Below are positions 9,584-19,151 of a stretch of 64,000 nucleotides of DNA, piece by piece; position 1 is the first letter of the stretch; each line of letters opens with the position of its first letter. The translations under genes were made by a program, and so were the position numbers. This stretch comes from Saprospirales bacterium (GTDB lineage Bacteria > Bacteroidota > Bacteroidia > Chitinophagales > Saprospiraceae): NCBI GenBank assembly GCA_007695145.1, contig REEI01000075.1:33864-97863 (forward strand). The letters are read 5' to 3'. Below the pieces are notes generated by a model. The model saw only the letters and a program-made list of their open reading frames with translations, did not search any database and was not told where the DNA came from.

Positions 9584-9973
9584 TCAGGATACCAAATTCT
9601 TATATTCTTCAGCACTCAGAAGGTCATCCAGTTCATTTTTGTCACTGAGTTTTATTTTTACAATCCAACCCTCACCATAGGGGTCTTCATTGATAATAGC
9701 CGGATTGTCTCCTTCTTCATCACTCAACTCAGGATTGAATTCCAACACCTCACCACTCACTGGCATATACATATCAGAAGTGGTTTTTACGGCTTCTACG
9801 GTTCCAAACACATCGCCCTTTTCAAGGTCTTCCCCTACTGTGTCAACTTCTACATACACAATATCGCCCAACTCACCCTGAGCAAAGTCGGTCACCCCAA
9901 CTTCCGCCTCATCTCCACTTACTCTCACCCATTCGTGGTCTTTGGTATATTTCAGATCTTTTGGAATATTCAT
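9584..9973 (-). CDS. gcvH: Glycine cleavage system H protein
   Basis: A 129-residue H protein, the lipoylated carrier that shuttles the aminomethyl group between the P, T and L proteins of the glycine cleavage complex. The lipoyl attachment site is Lys63 within [15 protein letters not shown], equivalent to the E. coli site. N-terminal KYTKDHEWV and GDIVYVEVD are also typical. Length is normal. The other gcv genes are not in this window, which is usual for Bacteroidota. It starts the gcvH-vanZ-tonB group, which ends at the hairpin near 8170. Confidence 0.96.
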   Translation of the reverse strand: MNIPKDLKYTKDHEWVRVSGDEAEVGVTDFAQGELGDIVYVEVDTVGEDLEKGDVFGTVEAVKTTSDMYMPVSGEVLEFNPELSDEEGDNPAIINEDPYGEGWIVKIKLSDKNELDDLLSAEEYKNLVS

Positions 9974-10288
9974 ACAAGTACTATTTTTATTAAAATTAAA
10001 GATTGATTCAATGCGTCACCTTCAAGGCCAGAGCTGAAACACCCAACTCATGTAATACATAGGTCAGCCTTCCTCTTAACACCTATAAACAGGTAAAATC
10101 AAAGCATCTGCAGCCGTCACTTCAGACGCTTTGAATATCGCGATCCAAAATTAATGGAATTTTTGATGCTCGCAAATCATAGCGGCCAATAAGTCAAATT
10201 ATTTTTTTGTAAATGTTGGAAACAGCTGATTTTTTCAAAAAAAGTGTGGGGGTGCTTTCAACCGAAGGAAAATTCATTGAAAAAAAAT
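9974..10288. other. Intergenic region upstream of gcvH
   Basis: A 315-bp gap with no gene on either strand. A minus-strand TAnnTTTG match (TAATTTTG) lies near 10150, about 180 bp from gcvH, and is too distant to assign with confidence. No glycine-riboswitch-like structure was recognised. Confidence 0.45.
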
Positions 10289-12247
10289 CTAATCATTCAA
10301 CTGCCACCTGAGCATCAGCCGCCACTGAAAATCGGCTAGGGGATAACCGTCAAACTGATAATCAATTCTATCGGTGAAGATATATCCAAAGTTTTCAAAT
10401 CGCAACACAGCTTCAAAGGTTTGTATCTTAACCGCCAGGAAGGGTTCTGCTCTAAAAGTGCTCTCGACCCTCCGATCCGATAGCATGAAATTACCTAAAG
10501 CAGGAAAATATCTCTTGGCTTCATATCCTGAAAAGTACAATCCCTCCAACCCTATTTGAAAATCAAGCGCCTGGTCAAAAAGTTGACCCATTGCAGCTAC
10601 ACGCTGCTTGAGGTAGAAAGAGGGAATTCCAAGCTCCCTTCTACTCTGCTGCTGCCAAAAGAAGTGGCTGTGTAAAACTAGCGGACCTAAATCGGGCTTA
10701 AAGCTTACCCTTAATTGGGGTATGGCTACGGTTTCATCCAGGTAATCGCTTTTTCCATCTTCATTGAAATAATGGAGGTTAAACAACAGGTGCTGGCGAA
10801 AAGAGGCATCCAAAAATAAATGCTCCCATCTGAGGCCACCACCTATGGACGAGTGAGTATATCTGGGCAAATCACTGTTAAAAACATAGCCTTCCGGACT
10901 GGGGAATCGATTCTGTATCAGAGAAGGAGCCCTTCTTAAAAAGTGCAATTCTCCATAAAGTTCAGGTCCACGCCCTATTGAAAAGTCTGCACGGGCGTTC
11001 AATCTCGCATCTCCGCTATCATCTCCCAACCCCAATGCCCCTTCGGCTTCAATGCTGAGAAAGGAACCGGGACTAACCCCGGCAGAGGCTTGCACAAACC
11101 ACTGTCTCGATCTGAATGACTCCGGGTCAAATCGCACCCGATGGGACACCCATAGTAGATTGGCCGTAAGATAATTCTTTTGCCTCGTACTTTCGGTATT
11201 GAATATACTTCCAATGGCTATACCGAGTCGCTGCTCATGCGTGGCCACTTCTAAAAACCTGCGCATACCTGCAAAAGATTGGAAAAAATCTTTATAGTAT
11301 TCAGGATTTGGAGAATTGTCGCTGTATCGAAAAAATCGATTCCCAAAGGACATGTAATGGTTGAGATATAGAGGTAATTCAAGACCAAAAATATTGGCCT
11401 TGGATAAAAGTCGGTAGTTAGAAAGGTAAACAGCTCGTTGCTGTTGGCGACTTTCCGCATTTTCTGAAAAGACATCAATGAGGGATCGATCGTCCTCAAA
11501 AAACTCAACATTGAAAAGGGTATCTGTGGTGATTCCGCCATTTTCCCAGGCGAGTACGGCATTGGACAGAAAGGTGCCAAAGTTATACCACTTTCCATCT
11601 TCCGAAAAATGAGAAAGTGAAGCGGAAATAAATGTATTAAAGTTCCTCTGACGATTGTAATTCCCCTGATGGTTGATTCGCCTGTATTCCAGGGATAGAT
11701 TGACCCCGTCATCAAATTGAGTGGAGAACATGGCCCTTGTAGTATTTTCATCCTGCAGGGACCCCTGAGCGTACATTAAGTCAGAGTAGGCCCTGTGCTG
11801 TCTGAAATAAGGTTGATCTTCAATTTTCATCCAATACAAACGGTAGTCCTCTATTCCAGGTCTGAAACCAATTTCATTTGGGACCTCTAAAAGCATGGGG
11901 TGTGCAGCCCCCCCGAGGTGCCCTGTGGTGGCGTACTCCAAGGGCCTCCCTCTTGCGAGATCAAAGTGAAGTGCACGATTGCGATATGGATCATCTAAAA
12001 GATCGTGCTTTCTAAAGGGTTGATCAAATAGAAAATAGTGCACGAACTGGGTATCTGCTTCCACTACCCGCTGTCGAACAGGGGGTAAACTGAGGGTATC
12101 ATTTTCGGTTTCATTTGCGCGGACATCGCCAAATCCGGGCTGTTGTGCCATCATCTTTTCTGGGAATATGCCACCGAGGGCTAAACCTATCAGCATTAAT
12201 AGCGAGCCGCAAAAAATCCGACGAATCTGTGCTATGGCTAAATTCAT
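10289..12247 (-). CDS. Putative porin of Bacteroidota-type family
   Basis: A 652-residue outer membrane beta-barrel protein. A signal peptide (hydrophobic segment about 13-26, then Ala-Gln-Gln near 35) is followed by a Bacteroidota putative-porin pattern: a VHYFLFDQPFRKHDLLDDPYR-like N-terminal block, then LFYMK-type repeated amphipathic strands (LSLEYRRINHQGNYNRQ, WYNFGTFLSNAVLAW), ending in an aromatic-rich strand (LADFQWRLMLRWQLND). Family members of about 600-700 residues are common in this phylum and their substrate is unknown. It is probably transcribed alone; the gene upstream, fabI, ends 169 bp away. Confidence 0.8.
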   Translation of the reverse strand: MNLAIAQIRRIFCGSLLMLIGLALGGIFPEKMMAQQPGFGDVRANETENDTLSLPPVRQRVVEADTQFVHYFLFDQPFRKHDLLDDPYRNRALHFDLARGRPLEYATTGHLGGAAHPMLLEVPNEIGFRPGIEDYRLYWMKIEDQPYFRQHRAYSDLMYAQGSLQDENTTRAMFSTQFDDGVNLSLEYRRINHQGNYNRQRNFNTFISASLSHFSEDGKWYNFGTFLSNAVLAWENGGITTDTLFNVEFFEDDRSLIDVFSENAESRQQQRAVYLSNYRLLSKANIFGLELPLYLNHYMSFGNRFFRYSDNSPNPEYYKDFFQSFAGMRRFLEVATHEQRLGIAIGSIFNTESTRQKNYLTANLLWVSHRVRFDPESFRSRQWFVQASAGVSPGSFLSIEAEGALGLGDDSGDARLNARADFSIGRGPELYGELHFLRRAPSLIQNRFPSPEGYVFNSDLPRYTHSSIGGGLRWEHLFLDASFRQHLLFNLHYFNEDGKSDYLDETVAIPQLRVSFKPDLGPLVLHSHFFWQQQSRRELGIPSFYLKQRVAAMGQLFDQALDFQIGLEGLYFSGYEAKRYFPALGNFMLSDRRVESTFRAEPFLAVKIQTFEAVLRFENFGYIFTDRIDYQFDGYPLADFQWRLMLRWQLND

Positions 12248-12416
12248 AAAATGGGTCTTCGAAACGATTGAACCTTCATTCAGAACGGTCCCTCCATGAC
12301 CTATTGCACTTTGTGCAAGCTAATTTGCATACTGAATTTTCTGAAATCACATCAATTTATGAAGAAAACAGCTTCAATGCCAGTACTAGCAATCTTTAGA
12401 CTAGGTTGGGATTTTT

Positions 12417-13223
12417 TCAATCTTCCTTCATTACAGAGGGGTTAATTCCCATAGCAGAATAACCGCCATCGTGGAAGAGATTTTGCATGGTAACTTTTTT
12501 GCTCAAATCTGAGAATAACATCACACAATAATCAGCGCACTCTTCTGCGGTTGCATTTCCAAGAGGTGACATCTCTTCAGCATAGTCGAAGAAATCCTTA
12601 AAGCCCTTGACTCCGGAACCTGCAGTGGTCCAGGTTGGCGACTGAGAAAGAGTATTGACCCTCACCTTTTTCTTTACTCCAAAATGATACCCAAAACTCC
12701 TTCCAAAAGATTCTAATAAAGCCTTGGCCTCTGCCATTTCACTATAATCGGGAAAGACTCTTTGAGCAGCTATGTAGCTCAAAGCCAATATGGATCCCCA
12801 TTCGTTCATTGCATCCTTATTGTAGAGGGTCTGCATCAATTTATGAAAAGAGATGGCAGAAATGTCCAGGGTCTTCTGCATCCAATCGTGATTCAGATTG
12901 GTGTATTCACGCTTTTTTCTCACATTCAGAGACATCCCGATGGAGTGAAGCACAAAATCGATCTTTCCTCCCAGCAGTTCCATCGATTGATCGATCAGCT
13001 GTTCCAGGTCTTCCATTTTGGTGGCATCAGCAGGAATGACCTTCGCACTGAGCTTTTCTCCCAGTTTTTGTATTTCTCCAAACCTAAGAGCCACCGGTGC
13101 ATTGGTCAGCACTATAGAAGCTCCTTCCTCTGTGCATTTTTCGGCGACCTTCCAGGCAATTGACTGCTCATCAAGTGCTCCAAAAATGATTCCTCTCTTA
13201 CCTTTTAATAGATTGTATGCCAT
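12417..13223 (-). CDS. fabI: Enoyl-ACP reductase FabI
   Basis: A 268-residue NADH-type enoyl-acyl-carrier-protein reductase, the last step of each fatty acid elongation round. It has the short-chain dehydrogenase cofactor loop (GIIFGALDEQSIAW, about 11-24) and the FabI active site Tyr150, Tyr160 and Lys167, aligned with E. coli Tyr146, Tyr156 and Lys163 (LSYIAAQRVFPDYSEMAEAK). The C-terminal LFHDGGYSAMGI is also typical. It starts 6 bp after the recN stop, so the two are probably co-transcribed. Confidence 0.95.
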   Translation of the reverse strand: MAYNLLKGKRGIIFGALDEQSIAWKVAEKCTEEGASIVLTNAPVALRFGEIQKLGEKLSAKVIPADATKMEDLEQLIDQSMELLGGKIDFVLHSIGMSLNVRKKREYTNLNHDWMQKTLDISAISFHKLMQTLYNKDAMNEWGSILALSYIAAQRVFPDYSEMAEAKALLESFGRSFGYHFGVKKKVRVNTLSQSPTWTTAGSGVKGFKDFFDYAEEMSPLGNATAEECADYCVMLFSDLSKKVTMQNLFHDGGYSAMGINPSVMKED

Positions 13224-13229
13224 GTTTCT

Positions 13230-14888
13230 TTATTTGGTTTGTAACAATTCTCTTGCATTTTCAACAGCAGCAGCACCGGGAGGATCGGAGCTCAACATCA
13301 CTGCAACATAGTGCATCCTGTCCTCCTCCTTGAGTTGGCGCAACCTGGTACTGGTTTTTTCCTCTTCATTGGATTTGTGTATATAAAAATGGGTCTGGGC
13401 GCAAGCAGCAACCTGAGGCGAATGGGTGATCACAATCAATTGGTGTGACAGAGCTGTTTTTTTCATTATTCTCCCCATTCTGAGAGCCACGTCCCCACTG
13501 ACCCCCGAGTCAATCTCGTCAAAAATCAAGGTGGGTAGTTGTATTTTGCCGGCTATCAAAGACTTAATGGCCAGATTGAGCCGAGAAATCTCCCCACCTG
13601 AAGCCACCTCTTTCAAATCTCTGAATCCCATGCCTTTATTTGCAGAAAACATCAAGCGAACCCGGTCCAAACCATCCGGCTGGGGTTCATCACTTTCACT
13701 CAGCTCAATTTTCAATCTCGCATTGGGCATGGCAAGGTCTTTTAGTATCCTGCAGGCCTCTTCTTCAATTTTGCGGGCTGCTTTCGCCCTTGAATCGCTG
13801 AGTTCCTTTCCCTCTTTTCTCAAGGTTTTGAAAAGTTCATCGCTCTCAGATTTCAAGTCTTCGATCTCATCAGCCACCGAGCTATACTTTTTTAATCGCT
13901 CTTCTAAATCGCGAGACAGTTCAATCAGTTGCTCAGATGTATCCAGGCGATGTTTCTTCAACAGTCTATTCATTTCATCTAAGCGATTCTTCAACATCCC
14001 CAGTTCCTCGGGCTGATATTCTAGCTGATCATTCAGCATATTAGCCTCGCGGGATATCTCGCTGAGTTCAATCCTTACCGATTGAAGTCTTTGGGTAAAA
14101 TCACTGATCTCCTTGCTACAATGGCTCAAAGGTTGGAGTTCTCTCAATAGATCACTGATCAGAATCTCTAAGGAATTGGGCGAACCTTCAATGGTGGAAT
14201 CAATTCTGGAAAGGCCAAGTTTAATGTTTTCAAAATTTTCGAGCATACTGAGTTGGGACTCCAATTCCTCCAACTCGCCTGCTTGCGGATTAAGCTCGTT
14301 TATCTCCTCGAATTGAAAGCGGATAAAATCCTGCTCCATACCGGCCTCTCTTTCCACTTCCATCAATTCCTCCAGTTTCGATCTACTCTCTTGCCATTTT
14401 TGGAAAAAATCGCTATACCTTCTGCGAATGCTTCGGTTTTCTGCCATCGCATCCAGCAAGCTCAATTGATAATTCCTTCGATAAATATCCAGGCTTGCAA
14501 ACTGCTGGTGCAAATCTACCAGATGCGTAGTAAGGCGGTTCAACAAATCGAGTCTCACCGGACTGTCATTGACAAAAGCACGTGATTTGCCTACAGGCAG
14601 GATTTCTCTTCTGACCGTAAGTATGGGATGAAAATCGAGGTCCTGTTCAAGGAAAAAATCTTTGAGGTCGTATTTGCTGATGTCAAAATCGGCTTCAACA
14701 ACGCACTTTTTTTCAGGGTCTCTGAGTACATTCAAATCTGCCCTGTTGCCCAAAACCAGGCCCAGGGCTCCCAATAGAATGGACTTTCCCGCTCCGGTTT
14801 CACCTGTCAATACATTCAATCCTTCTCCGGGATTGAAGTTCAGATGATCAATGATGGCGTAGTTCTTTATTGTCAGGCTTTTCAGCAT
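13230..14888 (-). CDS. recN: DNA repair ATPase RecN
   Basis: A 552-residue SMC-like ATPase acting in double-strand-break repair. Walker A is GETGAGKS (29-36), the middle is a long coiled coil (about 150-390), the ABC signature is EVASGGEISRLNLAIKS, and Walker B is PTLIFDEIDSGVSGDVA. The length is normal. A perfect -7 element sits 18 bp upstream. It is the first gene of the recN-fabI pair. Confidence 0.96.
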   Translation of the reverse strand: MLKSLTIKNYAIIDHLNFNPGEGLNVLTGETGAGKSILLGALGLVLGNRADLNVLRDPEKKCVVEADFDISKYDLKDFFLEQDLDFHPILTVRREILPVGKSRAFVNDSPVRLDLLNRLTTHLVDLHQQFASLDIYRRNYQLSLLDAMAENRSIRRRYSDFFQKWQESRSKLEELMEVEREAGMEQDFIRFQFEEINELNPQAGELEELESQLSMLENFENIKLGLSRIDSTIEGSPNSLEILISDLLRELQPLSHCSKEISDFTQRLQSVRIELSEISREANMLNDQLEYQPEELGMLKNRLDEMNRLLKKHRLDTSEQLIELSRDLEERLKKYSSVADEIEDLKSESDELFKTLRKEGKELSDSRAKAARKIEEEACRILKDLAMPNARLKIELSESDEPQPDGLDRVRLMFSANKGMGFRDLKEVASGGEISRLNLAIKSLIAGKIQLPTLIFDEIDSGVSGDVALRMGRIMKKTALSHQLIVITHSPQVAACAQTHFYIHKSNEEEKTSTRLRQLKEEDRMHYVAVMLSSDPPGAAAVENARELLQTK

Positions 14889-14905
14889 GGGCCAAATTTA
14901 TCCGG

Positions 14906-14913
14906 CAAAAATA
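14906..14913 (-). promoter_or_regulatory. -7 element for recN
   Basis: CAAAAATA reads TATTTTTG on the coding strand, matching TAnnTTTG. It lies 18 bp upstream of the recN start, which suggests a short leader. Confidence 0.45.
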
Positions 14914-15470
14914 GGAAAAAAGAGCGTATACTCTGTAAGTGTTCACCATTTGAAGTTGGTAAGCTTACCACTGAAATGAAAAACACTATTTCAGAATGTT
15001 CTTAAATTTTGAGATTTGAGATTTTTGTTGGCTGTGAGTTCTCATAATATGGGTTGACAGGCTACCCCAGCCAACCTGGTCGACTACAAAAAAAAAACCG
15101 TAAGGTGAAAAAACTGGAGCAATTCCTAAGCTCTTTAAAGTGCATAACTTTTTCGAGAAAGAAGCATTTGACAAAACACTCGACTTGAAGTGTGGCGGTT
15201 TCATTTCCTCGGAAATTTCGTTGAGAATCATTTCGTTTTCAAAACCTTTTACCTATCGCGCATATTGGCATTTCAGCCTGAACACCTCTTTCCAGGGCTA
15301 AAAAGGCTAAAAAGTCATATTTGGATAATTGAATTAGACCAACCCATCCAACATGAGCCCAAATGCTACAACCAGGGAACTGCAATCGACTGAGTTTACC
15401 AAATTTCAGTCGTGGAAGTCAATTTTTAGCCAAATACTTGACAGCCTTGATTTTTTTATAACTTTTTGAA

Positions 15471-15539
15471 CTTGTGCTGAGTTTACCGAAGCACTTGTGC
15501 TGAGCCTGTCGTAGCACTTGTGCTGAGTTTATCGAAGCA
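15471..15539. repeat. Three abutting 23-bp repeats
   Basis: Three perfectly abutting 23-bp units start at 15471, 15494 and 15517. Each begins cttgtgctgag and ends with gaagca or gtagca. Units 1 and 3 differ at one position; unit 2 differs from them at a few. I recall similar TTCGAyArrCTCAGCACAAG strings dispersed in Bacteroidota genomes, which would make this a small cluster of a widespread intergenic repeat; a genome search would decide. Confidence 0.75.
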
Positions 15540-16053
15540 TCAAGACAAAAAGTAAGGGAGAACGCGAGAATACTATTAATACCAATAGGGTTTTGCTCGC
15601 TTAGAAGCGAAATATGTTACAAGTCATTGATAAACATTGAGTAAGGCATTTAAATTATGCATTTTATTACTATTTAAACAACTGACCTTAAAGTAGTTAA
15701 GTGGAGTATAAAATTTAGTAAATAATTCTGAAAGGGGCGTCCTTTCTAATCGGTGTTTAATTTTTTAAGATTGGCCCTCATTGACTTGACTCGAGTGAAA
15801 TTAACAATGACTAATTAATCTTAATAATTTAATAGTCTAATACAATTGGATAATATACCTACACCTCCAAATAATTCAGGACAGGATTTTGGTTCACGAT
15901 AGTTGTCGAGCAAAAACAGAATCTTTATTTTCTAAAGACAACGAATGAAACCTATTGTGACCTTCAAACCCTCTAATATGTATAGAAAATGGCCCTGACA
16001 AAAGGGGAGGCCTCAGAGTCAACTCAATTTCAAGAAGAGAAAGGAGAGTTTCA

Positions 16054-16602
16054 TCAGCCCCCGCGAAGAGCCTGATATCGCTCTTTAACTTTGGGACCCA
16101 CATCATTGGCTTCATGGACAAAGAGCAAATCACCTGCACTGGCATCGAGAATATAGTTGTACCCATTTTCTATGGCCACCTCTCTTACAGCTTGTTCTAG
16201 TTTAGAGAGTAGTGGAGTGAGGAGATCTCTTCGCTTTTGCCGGATTTGTTGCTCCATGGTTGTTTGAAGAGCTATCAGAGCTTCACGATCCTTATCCAGT
16301 TCCTGGTCTTTTTCCTCGATCTGACGTCGGGAGAGAAGACCCTGCTCGGCCATGGTCATGTACTGTTGAAATTTGGCCTGAAATTTATTGTAATCCTCCT
16401 CAATTCTCTCCTCCCAGGTATTGGTCAAAGCTCGAAGCTCTTCATCTGCCTGAGCAATTTCAGGAAGATTCATTAGCAAATCGCTATAATTAACAAATCC
16501 GATCTTGGAATTCTGAGCCTGAGCATTGCTGTTAAATGCTCCATTTGCTCCAAACAACAGAGCAGTTACCAGCAAAATGATATTAAAAAACCTTTGTGTC
16601 AT
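16054..16602 (-). CDS. OmpH/Skp-family periplasmic chaperone
   Basis: A 182-residue Skp-like protein that would hold unfolded outer membrane proteins in the periplasm. A signal peptide (through NAQAQ, about residue 30) precedes KIGFVNYSDLLMNLPEIAQ, a long amphipathic coiled coil (about 50-140) that forms the tentacles, and a C-terminal strand motif (VAIENGYNYILDAS). Its start overlaps the tatA stop by 4 bp (ATGA), so the two are translationally coupled. Skp is usually beside BamA; here it follows tatA instead. Confidence 0.88.
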   Translation of the reverse strand: MTQRFFNIILLVTALLFGANGAFNSNAQAQNSKIGFVNYSDLLMNLPEIAQADEELRALTNTWEERIEEDYNKFQAKFQQYMTMAEQGLLSRRQIEEKDQELDKDREALIALQTTMEQQIRQKRRDLLTPLLSKLEQAVREVAIENGYNYILDASAGDLLFVHEANDVGPKVKERYQALRGG

Positions 16603-16850
16603 TCTTCTGTCTTTTCTTTTGATGTGGAACTTTGGATGGATTTTTTCTTTCCGTCTTCTTCCTTCATTCCCTCCTTTATTTCTTCCTCTATGGAAGCTCT
16701 GGCGCTATTGAACTCTCTGATTCCCTTGCCCAGACCCCTCATCAGCTCAGGTATTTTTCTACCTCCAAACAAAAGGACGATGGCAAAGATGATCGCTATG
16801 AGTTCGTACCCTCCGAGCGGAAACAGGAAAAAAAATGATAGATGTGCCAT
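16599..16850 (-). CDS. tatA: TatA/TatE-type twin-arginine translocase subunit
   Basis: An 83-residue TatA-like protein. One membrane helix (about 13-30) leads into the family motif LLFGGRKIPELMRGLGKGIREF, an amphipathic helix and a charged Glu/Lys-rich tail. It forms the protein-conducting part of the twin-arginine pathway for folded proteins. tatC is not in the window. It overlaps the Skp-like gene by 4 bp and has a perfect -7 element 19 bp upstream. Confidence 0.93.
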   Translation of the reverse strand: MAHLSFFFLFPLGGYELIAIIFAIVLLFGGRKIPELMRGLGKGIREFNSARASIEEEIKEGMKEEDGKKKSIQSSTSKEKTEE

Positions 16851-16868
16851 AATTTATGATTTCACTTG

Positions 16869-16876
16869 CAAAGGTA
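16869..16876 (-). promoter_or_regulatory. -7 element for tatA-ompH pair
   Basis: CAAAGGTA reads TACCTTTG on the coding strand, a perfect TAnnTTTG match 19 bp from the tatA start and downstream of the oxygenase stop. The tatA-skp pair can therefore be transcribed separately from gldB. Confidence 0.5.
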
Positions 16877-16923
16877 CAACGATTATTTTTCAACAACAAT
16901 ATAAAACGCACCCTTAGCTTTTG

Positions 16924-17877
16924 TTACTTTTTCAATCCTATCTCTCTAAGGCGTTCGTCAAGATATTCACCAGCTGTAATGGGGTCGTATTTCAGAGGAT
17001 TTTCAGCATCGACACAAGATTCCAGACAAGTTAAATCCATATCACTGCGGGGATGAAGAAAGAATGGAATGGATAATCTGGGCATGTGCCATTCTTCTCT
17101 TGGAGGATTGACCACTCTGTGTGTGGTGGATTTGAGATAATCATTAGTCAGACGCTGAAGCATGTCCCCAACATTTATTACGATTTCATCTGCTTGAGGG
17201 ACTATATCCAACCACTTGCCTTCTTTATTCAACAATTGCAGACCACCTGCTGATGCTCCCACGAGTAATGTGATGAGATTGATATCTTCGTGCATTTCAG
17301 CACGTATGGCCGATGCCGGTTCAGAGGTAATTGGAGGATAGTGAATAGCCCGGAGAATGCTGTTGCCATTGTGTATTCTCGAGTCAAAATAATCATTTCT
17401 CAAACCCAGGTGGTCGGCTATTGCCCTCAAGAGTATTGCCCCTGCTTTCTCAAATTCACTGTACAACTGGCGTCCCAGCAATCCAAATTCAGGTACTTCA
17501 TCGACCATAATATTATCGGGATATTCTGACTTTATGGCATCGCCGTCTTCAACCTCCTGGCCTATCTGAAAAAACTCCTTCAGGTCTCCCACTTTACTGT
17601 GTTTGGCGTGCTCCTTTCCAAAAGAAGTGTAGCCCCTCTGCCCTGCCAAACCCTGAATCTCATACTTGTTCTTGAGCCCATTCGGCAGTGCAAAAAAACT
17701 CTTTGCCGCTCGATAGAAATCGTCGATCAATTCCTGTGGTACTCCGTGATTGATCACTCCCACAAAACCAATGTTGTGAAAGGCATCACCCAGTTTTTTC
17801 ACAAATTCTGTTCGATTGGAACTATCGCCTGAAGCATAATGGCTGAGGTCTACTAATGGGATGGTACGATTTGACAT
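16924..17877 (-). CDS. Isopenicillin-N-synthase-like 2OG-Fe(II) oxygenase
   Basis: A 317-residue non-heme iron oxygenase. The N-terminal DIOX_N-type segment (GFVGVINHGVPQELIDDFY, about 37-55) precedes a jelly-roll core with the iron triad His196, Asp198 and His253. Arg267-x-Ser269 is placed to bind 2-oxoglutarate (RLSIPFF). The family covers oxidation of many small molecules, so the substrate cannot be inferred; true penicillin synthesis is very unlikely because no peptide synthetase is nearby. It lies 70 bp after gldB and 73 bp before tatA, all on the same strand. Confidence 0.88.
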   Translation of the reverse strand: MSNRTIPLVDLSHYASGDSSNRTEFVKKLGDAFHNIGFVGVINHGVPQELIDDFYRAAKSFFALPNGLKNKYEIQGLAGQRGYTSFGKEHAKHSKVGDLKEFFQIGQEVEDGDAIKSEYPDNIMVDEVPEFGLLGRQLYSEFEKAGAILLRAIADHLGLRNDYFDSRIHNGNSILRAIHYPPITSEPASAIRAEMHEDINLITLLVGASAGGLQLLNKEGKWLDIVPQADEIVINVGDMLQRLTNDYLKSTTHRVVNPPREEWHMPRLSIPFFLHPRSDMDLTCLESCVDAENPLKYDPITAGEYLDERLREIGLKK

Positions 17878-17947
17878 GATTTGTTTTTTTGCGCTAAGAT
17901 AAAATATTATTGGATTATTGGGTTTTCGTAAAAAACACCTCTTCTTT

Positions 17948-19027
17948 CTAAAAGCGACCTGGTCGATACCTCGACTGCATCAGGAATTCATGGCCGTCTG
18001 TAATACTCAACATCTCTTCAAGAGATCGATCGGGATGGTTGCGAACCCAGGCCCTCACAATTTTATAGCCCAACCAATTGACTACGCGGCCAGGGGCTTC
18101 AGGAGGCATTCCGGGAGAGTGAGGACTGGGATTGATCAATCTGGCGTACCTCACCATATCGGTAGTGTACAACAAATCTTTTTCGATGAGGTGATTGTAA
18201 ATCTGAGCTTCATTTCTATTGGCCCATTCAAGTTGCTGGGGTGTGTACTCAAAAATTACTGAGTCGTGCTTGTGCGGAAGAATGAGTTTGTTGAGATGAT
18301 GTTTTTTGCCATAGTAGAGCATCAGATCGATCATTCTTCCTCTGGGGGGGGGTCCCAAAAGATCGTCCCAGACCGCATCAAATGATTTCTTTACGAGATG
18401 TTCGACATTAAAGGTTCTCACATTGTATCCTGAAAATGCAGTGTTGAAGTAGGAGAGAACCGTGTAGTCAAAATGATCATGAAGGAACATATCGAGCCCT
18501 ACTGCAAGGCCATCTCTTTCTTCTTCATGAGAAAAAATGACATTCCCGTAGGCAAATTCCGAGATAAACAGATATACCGGAGGCGTGCTTCTATTTGGAA
18601 AGTAGTATTGATAGTAGGTGAATGCCTCTCTGAAATCTTCCTCTATCAAACTCATATCCGGAATGGCAGCGCGCAGTGTATCACTAATATCGCGGTAGAA
18701 ATCGCTCTCAAAAAACATTCTCATGCGATGATGAAGACTGTCAATGGGTTCTTCGCGATTCCAAATCTCCAAAATGATCTCAAAAAAGAGCAAACTAAAG
18801 GAGGGGTGCTCCTCCATAAGGGCTTCCAGGGCATCTACTCCTTCAAAAACAGCTTCCCTCACCAGGCTGTCGTAATTGATCACTTCGGTCTGTATTTCAA
18901 TATGGGAAACATCCGGGATGGGATCTCTTTGCTCCCTCTGGCAGGAGGTGTAAATAACCAGGAGCAGCAACAAAGAAAGGTAAATTGCAACCTTTTCCCC
19001 TGTTTTTTTAGTTGTAACTATGGACAT
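17948..19027 (-). CDS. gldB: Gliding motility lipoprotein GldB
   Basis: A 359-residue lipoprotein (hydrophobic stretch 13-27, then TSC with Cys29). The body matches the GldB family: PVYLFISEFAYGNVIFS, VGLDMFLHDHFDYTVLSY, ARLINPSPHSPGMPPEAPGR near the end and a C-terminal RVVNWLGYKIVRAW. In Flavobacterium, GldB is required for gliding and associated with type IX secretion; its biochemical role is not settled. The gene fits the T9SS cargo elsewhere in the window. No perfect -7 element was seen in the 124-bp divergent region upstream. Confidence 0.88.
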   Translation of the reverse strand: MSIVTTKKTGEKVAIYLSLLLLLVIYTSCQREQRDPIPDVSHIEIQTEVINYDSLVREAVFEGVDALEALMEEHPSFSLLFFEIILEIWNREEPIDSLHHRMRMFFESDFYRDISDTLRAAIPDMSLIEEDFREAFTYYQYYFPNRSTPPVYLFISEFAYGNVIFSHEEERDGLAVGLDMFLHDHFDYTVLSYFNTAFSGYNVRTFNVEHLVKKSFDAVWDDLLGPPPRGRMIDLMLYYGKKHHLNKLILPHKHDSVIFEYTPQQLEWANRNEAQIYNHLIEKDLLYTTDMVRYARLINPSPHSPGMPPEAPGRVVNWLGYKIVRAWVRNHPDRSLEEMLSITDGHEFLMQSRYRPGRF

Positions 19028-19151
19028 ATTTGTTTTTGATGTAAAATTGCGGTCCGAATCTGAGATGATACTTTTAGGGAAAAATATATTTTTTTCCGAA
19101 ATAAGCGCATGATCGACTCAGCCATGGTTTTTAAATAATATAAATGCTTCA

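Larger units (their letters stand above)
14889..16053. other. 1.2-kb region without genes, holding a triple repeat
   Basis: No credible gene was found between recN and the Skp-like gene. The stretch contains the recN promoter, a short direct repeat (ggctaaaaaggctaaaaag near 15297) and the 23-bp triple repeat at 15471-15539. An open frame on the minus strand at 14986-15231 has no signal, motif or sensible composition and was not called. Confidence 0.5.

Noticed and set aside
14986..15231. Minus-strand open frame of 81 codons
   Set aside because: No signal, motif or start context; the surrounding stretch is plainly non-coding and repeat-bearing.
16924..17877. A beta-lactam biosynthesis locus around the isopenicillin-N-synthase-like gene
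   Set aside because: No peptide synthetase, acyltransferase or related gene is nearby, and the family is functionally broad.
17948..19027. A zinc-protease reading of the HDHFDY segment in GldB
   Set aside because: The pattern is not HExxH, and the rest of the protein fits the GldB family.
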